DNA from: Paludibacter sp.
GTDB taxonomy: Bacteria > Bacteroidota > Bacteroidia > Bacteroidales > Paludibacteraceae
DNA: 62,963 nt
NCBI GenBank assembly: GCA_023666945.1
Contig: JAMPAY010000013.1
Coordinates: 1-62,963 of the forward strand
Direction of reading: 5' to 3'
In this document: positions 18,422-27,044 of the stretch, one piece after another
How positions within the stretch are numbered: the stretch's first letter is position 1
Layout: every line of letters begins with the position of its first letter
Translations under genes and position numbers: made by a program
Notes under the pieces: model-generated
Told to the model about the DNA's origin: nothing
The model's input: only the letters and a program-made list of their open reading frames with translations
Databases searched by the model: none

Positions 18422-19591
18422 ATGAAGAAATTTACTTCGTTGTTTGCGGCACTCTTTTGCGCTGCATTGTTCGTTAATGCTACCACAATTACTTTCGGTA
18501 GCGACGATTTATCAATCGATGCTATGACGAAATCGGGCGTAACAGTTACACCTGCCAAGACCGATGCGGGCGCTACAGCACCTGCTATCAACACGTATGA
18601 AGGTGTAAATACATTGCGTGTTTATGCCGACAATACATTGACATTCAATGCAGGCTCAGATAATATCGTCAGCATTACACTGAAACTGAATGGAAGCACC
18701 AATGCTAAACGTCTGACCACGATGACGGCTACAACGGGTGAAGTAGCGGTGGTTGGTGACCCCGATTGGATGGCTACTTGGACAAACGCTGGTGCGAATA
18801 CCGTAACATTTACTGTCGGACACGATGCTACTTTGGGAACGGATGGTGCATCGAAACGCGGTCAGATTCATATTATGGAAATCATCGTAGAAACCACAGG
18901 CGAAGGTGGTGGCAATGAAGGTGGTGATGAAGGAGACTATACTTACGAATTTGAACCTATGGAGGTTACTACTATCACCGATACGTATGATTATGCAGAA
19001 TATATGGTTGACGAAGAATATGGACTGATTGACGTTTATATGGTAGGTGAAATTTCTGTAGCCGAACTTTTGTTCTTCGCAAGCGATGTAACGAATGGTC
19101 TTCCTGCCGGTACATACACTATCAGCGAAAGCCAAGAAGACGGTACCGTAATGGCTTCGCCGGGCGGTGACGACGACTACGATTATCCTTCCTACCTTGC
19201 TACCGATTTTAATTCGGAAGGCTATTACACTTCTGCCTACTATATGATGAGCGGTACCGTAACGGTTAGTGTTGACGGACAAACAACGAAGATTGTTGTA
19301 AAGGCTAATTCTTACTATGGTTCAACACTTAACCTTACTTACGAAGGTGAAATGGAAGAGTATATCGAAGATGCTGTTGAGAATGTAACGGCAGATGCGT
19401 TGAACATACGTATTGACAATGGCAACATGATTGTTCCCGCACAAGCAGGTGAGCGTGTTTCTGTTTACAATGTGGCAGGACAAATGTTGTATAGCACTGT
19501 AGCAGCCGGTGAAACAACTGTACGTGGTTTGCAAGCAGGTCAAATTTTGATTGTACGTGTAGCAGACCAAGCCGCTAAGGTGGTATTCTAA
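18422..19591 (+). CDS. Secreted protein with T9SS C-terminal sorting domain, function unknown
   Basis: 389 aa. The signal peptide is MKKFTSLFAALFCAALFVNA. Residues about 20-160 form a beta-rich domain rich in Thr and Asn. A Gly/Glu/Asp linker (about 163-176) leads to a second, very acidic, tyrosine-rich beta domain (about 177-320). The last 70 residues (LNIRIDNGNMIVP, then VSVYNVAGQMLYSTVAAGE, then LQAGQILIVRV) are a typical type A T9SS sorting domain, so it is probably exported and fixed to the surface. No catalytic motif is seen. It has its own promoter and a strong terminator, hence a single-gene unit. The acidic second domain could bind metal, but that is speculation. Confidence 0.85.
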   Translation: MKKFTSLFAALFCAALFVNATTITFGSDDLSIDAMTKSGVTVTPAKTDAGATAPAINTYEGVNTLRVYADNTLTFNAGSDNIVSITLKLNGSTNAKRLTTMTATTGEVAVVGDPDWMATWTNAGANTVTFTVGHDATLGTDGASKRGQIHIMEIIVETTGEGGGNEGGDEGDYTYEFEPMEVTTITDTYDYAEYMVDEEYGLIDVYMVGEISVAELLFFASDVTNGLPAGTYTISESQEDGTVMASPGGDDDYDYPSYLATDFNSEGYYTSAYYMMSGTVTVSVDGQTTKIVVKANSYYGSTLNLTYEGEMEEYIEDAVENVTADALNIRIDNGNMIVPAQAGERVSVYNVAGQMLYSTVAAGETTVRGLQAGQILIVRVADQAAKVVF

Positions 19592-19628
19592 ATAGGGCAG
19601 ACTCCCGGTTCTAACGGTAGTCTATAAC

Positions 19629-19664
19629 AAAAAGACTCGATTGCCTACGCGATCGAGTCTTTTT
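19629..19664. terminator. Bidirectional Rho-independent terminator
   Basis: Perfect 13-bp stem (19629-19641 with 19652-19664) around a 10-nt loop, with A-rich and T-rich arms giving U runs in both directions. It serves the converging T9SS cargo gene and GH43 operon. Confidence 0.9.
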
Positions 19665-19702
19665 GTATGTGCTATTCTGAAAATAAAAAGAATCGGTGGG
19701 CT

Positions 19703-21256
19703 TTATTCTACTCTCCACCAATCTACATCCAGCCAACCTCCGTCGTTCTTCCCGTTGGCGGCACGTGTGCAAAATAAACCTATTTTGGCGCCTATCCATT
19801 CGCCTGCGGTAGCCTGTACAGGCAATGAAATGGTTTTGTACTTTTTACCATCGAGGCTGTAAGCGAATGTACATTGTCCGTTTTCAGCAAATTGCAGGCG
19901 GAGGTAGACCCATTCTGCAGGTTTGATGCTTGTTACAGCCATATTATATATATCCGATTTCAGACTGAGTACGATGCCATCGGCAAGATTTTTCATGACC
20001 AAACAAGCGGATTTTTTTCCGGATAGTATGAGCCCTGCCTGTTCTCCTTTATGCTTGTCGCTTGGGCAGAAACGAACACGTGCAGTAACGGTAAAGGTGG
20101 GGGCTGTAATTTTTTGAAGGAGTAGGTTGGGAGTATTGGGTTCTACTGAGTAGTAGGAAAACAAGCGTAAGAGTCCCGCTTGGGCATCGCAGAAATACCA
20201 CTTTGGATTTACATTCGCTGCCCATTGCCATTGTAGACCGAGCGTGTTGGTGTCAAATTCGTCCGACTCTGCCGGGGCACAAACCTTCCATTCACTATTG
20301 ATACGGGGCTTGCGATATTGTGCTACGGGTTCGCCATATTTGCCGATTACAGGCCAATCGGATTCCCAATGCATGGGTTGCAGATGAATAATGCGTCCGT
20401 ATACACCTTTGTCTTGGAAATGCAGAAACCAATCCTCGCCTTCGGGAGTATCTACCCATGCTCCTTGGTGAGGACCGTTTATGTCGGTGTCTCCTTGTTT
20501 CAACACTACTTTGGGTTCATAAGGGCCGTATACGGATTTGCTTCGTAGTGCTAATTGCCACCCTTGACGTACACCGCCGGCAGGGGCAAAGATGTAGTAA
20601 TAACCGTTGCGTTTGTAGAATTTTGGTCCCTCACAGGTAGGATTGTCTTTATGACCATCGTAAACGATGCGACTCTCGCTAATGGCTTCTGTGGCAGTAG
20701 GGTTTAGTTCGAGTATGGCCAATACGCTTTTCAGGTGAGCACGCGATCCTGCGAATGCATGTACGAGGTATACATGTCCGTCTTCATCCCAAAGAGGGCA
20801 AGGATCAATAAGTCCGATGCCTGCTTTTACACAGATGGGCTGTTCCCAACGTCCGCGTATATCTTGCGTGCGTAGCATGTATATACCTCTGTCGGGGTCA
20901 CCATAAAAAATATAGAACCACCCCTCGTGATAGCGAATGGAGGGAGCCCATACGCAGTTGCCGTATTGAGGGGCTTCTATGCCTTGTGTCCCGGGGAGAA
21001 TATCAGGCAGTGCTGCATTGATGATTTCCCAATTAACCAAGTCTTTAGAGTGTAAAATCTGCAATCCGGGTACCGAATTGAAGGACGATGAGGTCATGTA
21101 GAAATCATCGCCTACACGACATACGTCTGGGTCGGAATAGTCAGCGTAGATAATGGGGTTGCGGTAATTACCATTGCCTAAATCGGCATTCCATACTTTG
21201 GCTTGTGTTGCGCAGGCAAGTATAAGCATTGCGCATAAGATGAGTTTCTGTTTCAT
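19703..21256 (-). CDS. Secreted glycoside hydrolase family 43 enzyme (beta-xylosidase/arabinofuranosidase-like)
   Basis: 517 aa with a signal peptide (MKQKLILCAMLILACATQAK). The five-bladed propeller has the GH43 opening NPIIYADYSDPDVCRVGDDFYMTSSSF written in two parts: NPIIYADYSDPDV, holding the likely base Asp42, and DDFYMTSSSF. It is followed by DEDGHVYLVHAF (pKa-modulating Asp region) and CEGPKFYKRNGYYYIF with the likely acid Glu. Residues from about 325 form the concanavalin-like C-terminal domain common in this family. Known members release xylose or arabinose from plant hemicellulose. It is last in a minus-strand operon, 10 bp after the GtrA gene. Confidence 0.92.
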   Translation of the reverse strand: MKQKLILCAMLILACATQAKVWNADLGNGNYRNPIIYADYSDPDVCRVGDDFYMTSSSFNSVPGLQILHSKDLVNWEIINAALPDILPGTQGIEAPQYGNCVWAPSIRYHEGWFYIFYGDPDRGIYMLRTQDIRGRWEQPICVKAGIGLIDPCPLWDEDGHVYLVHAFAGSRAHLKSVLAILELNPTATEAISESRIVYDGHKDNPTCEGPKFYKRNGYYYIFAPAGGVRQGWQLALRSKSVYGPYEPKVVLKQGDTDINGPHQGAWVDTPEGEDWFLHFQDKGVYGRIIHLQPMHWESDWPVIGKYGEPVAQYRKPRINSEWKVCAPAESDEFDTNTLGLQWQWAANVNPKWYFCDAQAGLLRLFSYYSVEPNTPNLLLQKITAPTFTVTARVRFCPSDKHKGEQAGLILSGKKSACLVMKNLADGIVLSLKSDIYNMAVTSIKPAEWVYLRLQFAENGQCTFAYSLDGKKYKTISLPVQATAGEWIGAKIGLFCTRAANGKNDGGWLDVDWWRVE

Positions 21257-21266
21257 AATTAGGGTT

Positions 21267-21704
21267 TTATAGGGTTTCTTTATGAAGAGTATCCTTGGTG
21301 GTAGAAGCCTTTATGCGGTTATCGGTCGCTTTGCCGTAAACGACATACCGCTGGAATACGAACTCGGTAAGGAAATTGAGCAACATGTTGATGAGGGTTA
21401 CAAGGTAAGCATTCCATTGTCTGCTTTCGGCAAGCCAATCGCCCAACCATGTGGAGGTAGGGGTGAAAATGGCATAGTAGAGCAGAACAAGCAACATGGC
21501 ACGGGTGATGTTCGCATTGGAGCGAAAGGTGAACTGACGATTAACGGTGAAGTTCCATAATACACTTAATAGCAAAGCGGTGAGGTAGCAGGGCCAATAG
21601 CGCCAACCGCTGAACTCGTTGAGTAGAGAGAACGAGCCCAATTCTATAAGTCCGGCACTGGCTGATACAAGGGCAAATTTACAAAAGCGAATCCATTCTT
21701 TCAT
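21267..21704 (-). CDS. GtrA-family membrane protein
   Basis: 145 aa with four predicted transmembrane helices. The start MKEWIRFCKFALVSASAGLIELGSF and the later WNFTVNRQFTF motif are characteristic of GtrA-like proteins. Family members are thought to help move lipid-linked sugars across the inner membrane for modification of surface polysaccharides; the substrate here is unknown. It sits one base after the stop of the deacylase gene and 10 bp before GH43, so it is translated from the same message. Confidence 0.88.
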   Translation of the reverse strand: MKEWIRFCKFALVSASAGLIELGSFSLLNEFSGWRYWPCYLTALLLSVLWNFTVNRQFTFRSNANITRAMLLVLLYYAIFTPTSTWLGDWLAESRQWNAYLVTLINMLLNFLTEFVFQRYVVYGKATDNRIKASTTKDTLHKETL

Positions 21705-21705
21705 A

Positions 21706-22221
21706 TCAGTAGAGGGTTATATATTCGTAACTGTTACCTATGTGGGCAAGGTATGTTTCAAAGTCGTTTCGGTGGATAACCACCGTTGCACGGCAATCGT
21801 TGGGATGAAAACTCAATGTATCGGCTTTCTGTAGATTACTGTCAAGGAAGAGATGTACATGATTCTCGGTGTCGTTGATAAGTCCGAAAGGCGAAACACT
21901 TCCGGGTTCGAGACCAAGATAGCGCAACATGCGTTTCGCGGAGGCAAAAGTGAGTTTGCCTTGTCGGAGGTGTTGTTCAAGGTCGTGTATGGCAAGTTGT
22001 CGGTTACAATCGAAACAGACAAGATAGTGCCGGTTGCCTTTGTGGTTGCGTAAGAACAAGTTCTTACAATGCACCGAACCGTCATCTTGCCAATAGCGTT
22101 TGGCCTCATCTATGGTTTTTCCCTCGGGGTGGTGGTAGATGCTGTAAGGAATGTGGTGTTGCTCCAGCCATTTTTGCACCACCTCTTCGCGGTTTATATG
22201 CGCCTCTCTATTGTTTTCCAT
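21706..22221 (-). CDS. YbaK/ProX-type aminoacyl-tRNA deacylase
   Basis: 171 aa, starting at MENNREAHINREEVVQKWLEQ. It has the YbaK/ProX fold with HHPEGKTIDEAKRYW, CKNLFLRNHKGNRHYLV and LGLEPGSVSPFGLIND, the last being the ProX signature. Known ProX proteins hydrolyse mischarged Ala-tRNA-Pro. The lysine of CKNLFL is the likely catalytic residue. The start was placed inside the 3' end of the MATE gene (28-bp overlap) because upstream codons encode no family sequence. It is an unusual operon partner for a transporter and glycan genes, probably carried by transcriptional convenience. Confidence 0.88.
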   Translation of the reverse strand: MENNREAHINREEVVQKWLEQHHIPYSIYHHPEGKTIDEAKRYWQDDGSVHCKNLFLRNHKGNRHYLVCFDCNRQLAIHDLEQHLRQGKLTFASAKRMLRYLGLEPGSVSPFGLINDTENHVHLFLDSNLQKADTLSFHPNDCRATVVIHRNDFETYLAHIGNSYEYITLY

Positions 22222-23507
22222 CGCAGTGTCATATAGAGTGTTCTTATTGCAAGATGTACGAAGTAACCTATATAGAGTGCTTGTATGCCGCATACGGAGT
22301 CAAGGCACAGATAGGTAATAATAAAACCGCTGGCAGCCCATATCATGCAGTCGCGCACCTCTTTGCCGGCGGTCGCGCCTATATAGATGCCGTCCCACAA
22401 GAAAGCGGCGCAACTGAGTAACGGCATCACCACAAGCCAAAACAAGTAAGGTAGTGAGGCGGAGATGATGTCGGTGTCGTTCGTAAGGATACGCACCATC
22501 TGCTCTCCCCATATGGCGTAAAGAATTGTACTGATGATTCCTATGCCCAATGCCCATAAGAAGAGTATACGTACAAGACGTTTGAGCGAGTGACGGTCGC
22601 GCTCGCCGAAGAAACGGCCGGTCAACGCTTCACCTGCATAGGCAAAGCCGTCCAGAAAATAAGAGTAGAGCATAAGCAGTTTCATCATAATGCTGCTCAC
22701 CGCCAATTCCGTATCTCCATATTTCGAAGCAATGGAGGTGAAACCTACGTATACTACCATGAAACACAACGAACGCACAAAGAGGTTACTGTTGAGGGCA
22801 AAGAGTCGACGCATCTGTTGCCAACGCATGCATAATCGCAAATTGATGGTTCGCAGAATCTTACGGTATTTGCATAGGAGCAGACCTGCTACTGTAAGAC
22901 CAGTGTATTGTGCAATAACGGTACCGTGGGCAACGCCCAATGCTCCAATGGGAGTATGCACGGCCAATACATAACTGGCCACAATGTTCACGACATTCAC
23001 GGTAAGGTCGCATACCATAGGGGCTATGGTGTTCTGCATACCAATAAACCAACCTTTCAAGGCCAGCAAACTGAGCGTAGCGGGCGCAGCCCATACACGT
23101 ATGAAGAAATATTTGCGGGCAAAAAGGTCCACTTCTGGCGAACAGGGTACCAACATGAGTACCAAGTTTACGAAAATCCATTGTATCAGCCAGATGATCA
23201 CCGCTGCCGCAAGGGCTATGCCCATACTTTGGGTGAGGATATTTGCCATGGCTTGACTGTCTTTTCGACCATAGGCTTGGGCGGTCATACCTCCTGTTCC
23301 TACACGCAAAAAAGCAAAGTTCCAATAGAGTAGGTCAAAGAGCATGGTGCCAATGGCAATACCGCCAATAGCACTCGCATCGGCAATATGCCCTACTATG
23401 GCGGTATCAACGATGCCTACAAGCGGAACCGTTATGCTTGCCAATATGCTGGGAATGGCAAGACGAAGAACCTCGCGGTTTAATGTGTTAGTGCAAGTCA
23501 CTCTCAT
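22194..23507 (-). CDS. MATE-family multidrug/toxin efflux transporter (DinF-like)
   Basis: 437 aa with about 12 hydrophobic segments in two homologous halves. It opens with LNREVLRLAIPSILASITVPLVGIVDTAIVGHI (seen as LAIPSILASITVPL and VDTAIVGHI), which is the DinF-type MATE signature. Such transporters export cationic drugs or metabolites using sodium or protons; the substrate is not deducible. The start overlaps the last 20 bases of the upstream lipoprotein gene and its own end overlaps the deacylase gene, so translation through this operon is tightly coupled. Confidence 0.92.
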   Translation of the reverse strand: MRVTCTNTLNREVLRLAIPSILASITVPLVGIVDTAIVGHIADASAIGGIAIGTMLFDLLYWNFAFLRVGTGGMTAQAYGRKDSQAMANILTQSMGIALAAAVIIWLIQWIFVNLVLMLVPCSPEVDLFARKYFFIRVWAAPATLSLLALKGWFIGMQNTIAPMVCDLTVNVVNIVASYVLAVHTPIGALGVAHGTVIAQYTGLTVAGLLLCKYRKILRTINLRLCMRWQQMRRLFALNSNLFVRSLCFMVVYVGFTSIASKYGDTELAVSSIMMKLLMLYSYFLDGFAYAGEALTGRFFGERDRHSLKRLVRILFLWALGIGIISTILYAIWGEQMVRILTNDTDIISASLPYLFWLVVMPLLSCAAFLWDGIYIGATAGKEVRDCMIWAASGFIITYLCLDSVCGIQALYIGYFVHLAIRTLYMTLRWKTIERRI

Positions 23508-24873
23508 ATTCTATGGTCTGTCCTTCCGGCAGATAGTCGGATACTATACGAAGGTCGTTGGGCTGTTCTAATTGTTGCGGAATGGTAACCATAAGGCGTT
23601 CTCCGGGCAACAATGCTTTCAAACTCTCTTTTGAACGTGCGCTGCCAATGGCAAAATAGGCATCTCTGTATATGGGGGCTATACCTATGTTCTTAACAAG
23701 CAGTTGAGTTTCTTCTGTTTTTGTTCTGCAGTCCAATACTTTGAATTTGTATCCGCAAGCAATGCCGGCTGTTTTGCAACGCTCTGCCGTACCGTATTTC
23801 CCGTCTGGAGCATCATTGGCAATCATGAAAGTTATATGGTATTTGGCTGAGGCTTGTTCCCATGTGATGCCGTACAATCCTTGCGGATTCAGAAAATCAT
23901 GTTGGTCTTTTGAGGTATAGTAACTGATTTCACCTCCGCAGGGGGCTTGTTGCCAACGTGTTTGTTTACCAATGGCATTCCAGCAATCTTCGTTATAACC
24001 TTCACCTTGGGTCTTGTCGTGTTCTTTGTGCATGAAAGAGTCGTCGAATAATCCGAAAGGCAGTTGCATGAGTGCCGAAGATGCTACAATAGGGGTGTAC
24101 CCCTCATCCGCTGCATCAATCGAGATAAGCCAAGGTATATTCATCGTATTGCCGATGTGGGTGAGAAACTCGCTTTGATAGGCTTTCGAGGGGAAATTCG
24201 TACCGAGTTGCAGTTTTGTGCCGTAAATATGATATTCCGACCAATGCCCGAATCCTATTTCCAGAAAAGCAATACGTGGGTCATTGGCATAACGTTGGTT
24301 GAAATCGGTGTAGAACTGTTTGGTAAACCACTGCAATTCGCTGTTGCTCCAGTCTGCATAGTAAGTCGGACCATCGCCTCCGGGGTTCTTGCTATAGGTC
24401 TCGTTGTAGTCGGGCAGGGCTTTTATATAGTCGGGTACGGCAGTCGCTCCTTTCGTTCCGTTTACATCGGTGCTGCTCGGATATTCGTAGCGGAAACGAA
24501 TAATGGCTTGGTGTTTGCGCGAGGCAATATCGTCAAGCAGTTGCTCAAACGATGTCCAATCGTAGTCAATGCGGTTGCCGGTTTTGCCGGTCACTACCTG
24601 ACAAGGTAGGCAATACGAGAACTCCAATGTAAAGGCATCACCATAAGTGCTGTTAAGAGTTTTCGCAAGATAAGGCCAAAGCACTAATCCGGTCATGGGT
24701 TGTGTATGCGTAATGGACGATTGGAGTGGTATCGACTTATAGGTTGTGTCTATGGGAAGTCGGGTGGAATCCGTATCGGGTAAACGCGTGTCCGGACCAA
24801 TTGAGTACTGATTACATGCGGAGCAAAGCAGGCTTACGAACAAGGCAACAAAAGTATGTTGTAGGGTTTGCAT
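23488..24873 (-). CDS. DUF4832-type secreted lipoprotein, probable carbohydrate-active fold
   Basis: 461 aa. The lipobox LLCSAC ends the signal peptide (MQTLQHTFVALFVSLLCSAC). The middle looks like a glycosidase-type TIM barrel (MTGLVLWPY; IIRFRYEYP; RIAFLEIGFGHWSEYHIYG; LISIDAADEG). The end carries a beta-sandwich with LLVKNIGIAPIYRDAYFAIG, the DUF4832 signature. Enzymatic function is not established. The ATG at 24873 is preferred to one 66 nt upstream because the promoter at 24895-24925 lies between them. It is the first gene of an operon ending with GH43, which suggests a role in polysaccharide use. Confidence 0.82.
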   Translation of the reverse strand: MQTLQHTFVALFVSLLCSACNQYSIGPDTRLPDTDSTRLPIDTTYKSIPLQSSITHTQPMTGLVLWPYLAKTLNSTYGDAFTLEFSYCLPCQVVTGKTGNRIDYDWTSFEQLLDDIASRKHQAIIRFRYEYPSSTDVNGTKGATAVPDYIKALPDYNETYSKNPGGDGPTYYADWSNSELQWFTKQFYTDFNQRYANDPRIAFLEIGFGHWSEYHIYGTKLQLGTNFPSKAYQSEFLTHIGNTMNIPWLISIDAADEGYTPIVASSALMQLPFGLFDDSFMHKEHDKTQGEGYNEDCWNAIGKQTRWQQAPCGGEISYYTSKDQHDFLNPQGLYGITWEQASAKYHITFMIANDAPDGKYGTAERCKTAGIACGYKFKVLDCRTKTEETQLLVKNIGIAPIYRDAYFAIGSARSKESLKALLPGERLMVTIPQQLEQPNDLRIVSDYLPEGQTIEYESDLH

Positions 24874-24894
24874 AGGGTTTGATATATTTTGATG

Positions 24895-24925
24895 CAAAGT
24901 TAGCAAAAAAAGGTTGTAAGTACAA
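24895..24925 (-). promoter_or_regulatory. Promoter of the DUF4832-MATE-ProX-GtrA-GH43 operon
   Basis: Minus-strand TAACTTTG (plus CAAAGTTA, 24895-24902) and TTG (plus CAA, 24923-24925) with a 20-nt spacer. Predicted start near 24888. Confidence 0.75.
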
Positions 24926-24984
24926 GTAACTGATTGCATTTTTTTTCAATGCGGTTGCCATCTGATTGATGTACTCTGTTGGTA

Positions 24985-25015
24985 TTGTGTGTGTGATAAA
25001 AAAGTTGTACCTTTG
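24985..25015 (+). promoter_or_regulatory. Promoter of the sdhC operon
   Basis: TTG (24985-24987), 20-nt spacer, TACCTTTG (25008-25015). Start near 25022 leaves a leader of about 95 nt, in which I see no known riboswitch. Confidence 0.78.
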
Positions 25016-25116
25016 CCCCATAATTGGTGTAAGATATTGTCTTCTGCTGATTATTGTGGATACTTGTCATTGTTACAGTGCGAAATATATTATAAACAAA
25101 TACATTAATTGAACTT

Positions 25117-25863
25117 ATGTGGTTAAAAGATTCCTCGATTGGCCGTAAACTCGTTATGAGTGTTACGGGACTTGCTTTGGTGTTGTTCTTGCTCTTCCAT
25201 GCTTCAATGAACATCGCTCTTATCTTTTCAGAAGACGCTTACAATTGGATTTGTGAGATGTTGGGTGCTAATTGGTATGCAATAATCGGTACGCTGGGTC
25301 TTGCTTTATTGGTGCTGATTCACTTCTTGTATGCGCTCTATCTTACTATTCAGAATCGTCGCGCACGTGGCAACGACCGCTATGCGGTAACTACACGTCA
25401 GGACGGTGTCGATTGGAACTCGAAGAATATGCTGGTGCTGGGCCTTATCGTATTAGGCTTTTTAGTGCTTCACTTGGCTAATTTTTGGTTCAAAATGCAG
25501 TTCCAGGAATTGTTCGGCTTGAAAACAGGTGCTTTCGATCCCCAGAATGGTGCTGCTTATGTGAAGTATCTCTTTTCGGGTGTTTACGATCCTGCCGCTG
25601 TGCAAGAGGGCGTTAACTTTACACCTTGTGCTTCTTGGATTCATCCCCTTTATTGTGGTCTCTATCTTGTTTGGTTGGCGGCTATCTGGTTTCACCTTAC
25701 ACACGGTATTTGGAGTGCTCTGCAAACATTGGGCTGGAGCAACCTCATTTGGCTGAAACGTATCAAGGTAATCGGCTGCATTTTTGCTACGCTTATCGTA
25801 CTCATGTTTGCTAGCGTAGTAGTTTACTACTTAGGTATGTACGTAGGCACATACTGCGCTTAA
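25117..25863 (+). CDS. sdhC: Succinate dehydrogenase/fumarate reductase cytochrome b subunit
   Basis: 248 aa, five predicted transmembrane helices. It opens MWLKDSSIGRKLVMSVTGLALV and has histidines placed for haem ligation in LFLLFHASMN, LIHFLYALYL, VLHLANFWF and WFHLTHGIW. This is the di-haem B-type anchor found in Bacteroides, which links the flavoprotein and Fe-S subunits to the menaquinone pool. In anaerobes of this group the complex mainly reduces fumarate. The rest of the operon (sdhA, sdhB) follows only after a 1.18-kb insert. Confidence 0.94.
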   Translation: MWLKDSSIGRKLVMSVTGLALVLFLLFHASMNIALIFSEDAYNWICEMLGANWYAIIGTLGLALLVLIHFLYALYLTIQNRRARGNDRYAVTTRQDGVDWNSKNMLVLGLIVLGFLVLHLANFWFKMQFQELFGLKTGAFDPQNGAAYVKYLFSGVYDPAAVQEGVNFTPCASWIHPLYCGLYLVWLAAIWFHLTHGIWSALQTLGWSNLIWLKRIKVIGCIFATLIVLMFASVVVYYLGMYVGTYCA

Positions 25864-25899
25864 GGGTAACTGTAAAATATACATAAAAGGAACGATATT

Positions 25900-26277
25900 A
25901 TGGAAGATAAACAACAACGGCAATCAGACATCGTGTTTTTTCTGCTATGTCTATGCCTATGGTCTATCTATCACGTCTTGCATGGTAGATTATTTACACC
26001 TAATAGCATTTTTGAATATGCTTCATTGGTTGTGTTTTTTATTTTCTATGTTTCTGTATTCTTTATTCGTTTCCGAAAAAACAGTACAATACCTCTTCTC
26101 GGGAGCGTTGCATTGCTATCAAGTGCGATTATTGTATCTATAGGATGTGGTGTTGTGTTGTTTAGCAATGTTACAGCAATGGGCATAGTGCTAGTGCTGT
26201 TGAGCGGAATAATAAACGCATGTATATTGTTACTCTATATAGTATGTTATGTATTATATATGTTATGTATTATATAG
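25900..26277 (+). CDS. Small membrane protein of unknown function inside the sdh operon
   Basis: 125 aa, with a short charged N-terminus (MEDKQQRQSD) and four hydrophobic segments covering almost the whole protein. No family is recognised. The gene is much more AT-rich than the flanking sdhC and sdhA genes and ends in low-complexity TTATGTATTATATA repeats, which suggests recent acquisition. It starts 36 bp after sdhC on the same strand and has no visible promoter of its own, so it would be co-transcribed with the sdh genes. It could be a membrane immunity-type protein or a passenger; the sequence does not decide. Confidence 0.55.
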   Translation: MEDKQQRQSDIVFFLLCLCLWSIYHVLHGRLFTPNSIFEYASLVVFFIFYVSVFFIRFRKNSTIPLLGSVALLSSAIIVSIGCGVVLFSNVTAMGIVLVLLSGIINACILLLYIVCYVLYMLCII

Positions 26278-26561
26278 ATGCCGGATGATAAAGAATTTGT
26301 ATTTGGTAAGTGTAATGGATATTACATATCTGTTACCGATTTGGTTAATGCCATTTCTAATGAATAATATTGTAGTCATATGAAATACAAATATCTTTTA
26401 TTGATATACATCCTAACATTTATGATAATGAAGTGCTCATTATTGGAGATATAGAATACGATATGGATGATATTAAGAATATCGATGAACTTATTGATTC
26501 AGAGTGGAGTTTGCAAAAAATAGGACCTACGTCCGCCATTAAATATGTTTCTATTTACTAG
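26278..26561 (+). pseudogene. Decayed small gene remnants in the sdh insert
   Basis: A 29-codon frame (MPDDKEFVFGKCNGYYIS..., 26278-26367) begins immediately after the previous stop. A second frame without an ATG (26376-26561, 61 codons) encodes a protein-like, acidic sequence (IYDNEVLIIGDIEYDMDDIK, later GPTSAIKYVSIY). All frames carry stops between the two pieces. The simplest reading is one short gene broken by several changes, but two independent small genes cannot be excluded. Confidence 0.4.
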
Positions 26562-26572
26562 TTTATTTGATT

Positions 26573-27022
26573 ATGGAACAAAATAAGATATCTCTGCCCT
26601 ATACAACATGGATGATATGCAAGGATTCCTTGTTATTGGCGGTACTTTACTTGTTTATATATCCGGCAAAATTAGTGACAATGCCAATCTCTGTCTTGTG
26701 GGGTATCTTAACCCTTTCTGTGATTGCAAGAATTTTAATTACTATTCATAAAGATAGCACCTATAAAAAGGCACGGAAAGTAATATATGATATTGCATTT
26801 ATAGGGATAGCCATACTGGGGGCAATGAATCTATATTGGACTACAATGCCAACTTTGTTCCCGAAAGTTATCAGGCTTATAATTTTAGGAATAGGTTGTA
26901 TAGCCGTCTTAATAGAGGCTTTTATGTATACAACAAAAAAAACTAGCACGAATACCACATTTTCATTATTAGAAATAACCGCCATTGGGATACTCTATGT
27001 GTCTATTGTGGTATATTTATAA
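26573..27022 (+). CDS. Small multi-pass membrane protein of unknown function inside the sdh operon
   Basis: 149 aa with about five hydrophobic segments ([86 protein letters not shown]). No family is recognised. The ATG at 26573 is preferred to an in-frame TTG two codons earlier. Like the 125-aa gene it is AT-rich, lies between sdhC and sdhA on the same strand and ends 22 bp before sdhA. A similar role or origin for the two membrane proteins is inferred from position only. Confidence 0.55.
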   Translation: MEQNKISLPYTTWMICKDSLLLAVLYLFIYPAKLVTMPISVLWGILTLSVIARILITIHKDSTYKKARKVIYDIAFIGIAILGAMNLYWTTMPTLFPKVIRLIILGIGCIAVLIEAFMYTTKKTSTNTTFSLLEITAIGILYVSIVVYL

Positions 27023-27044
27023 TTACAACAACACAAACTACTAT

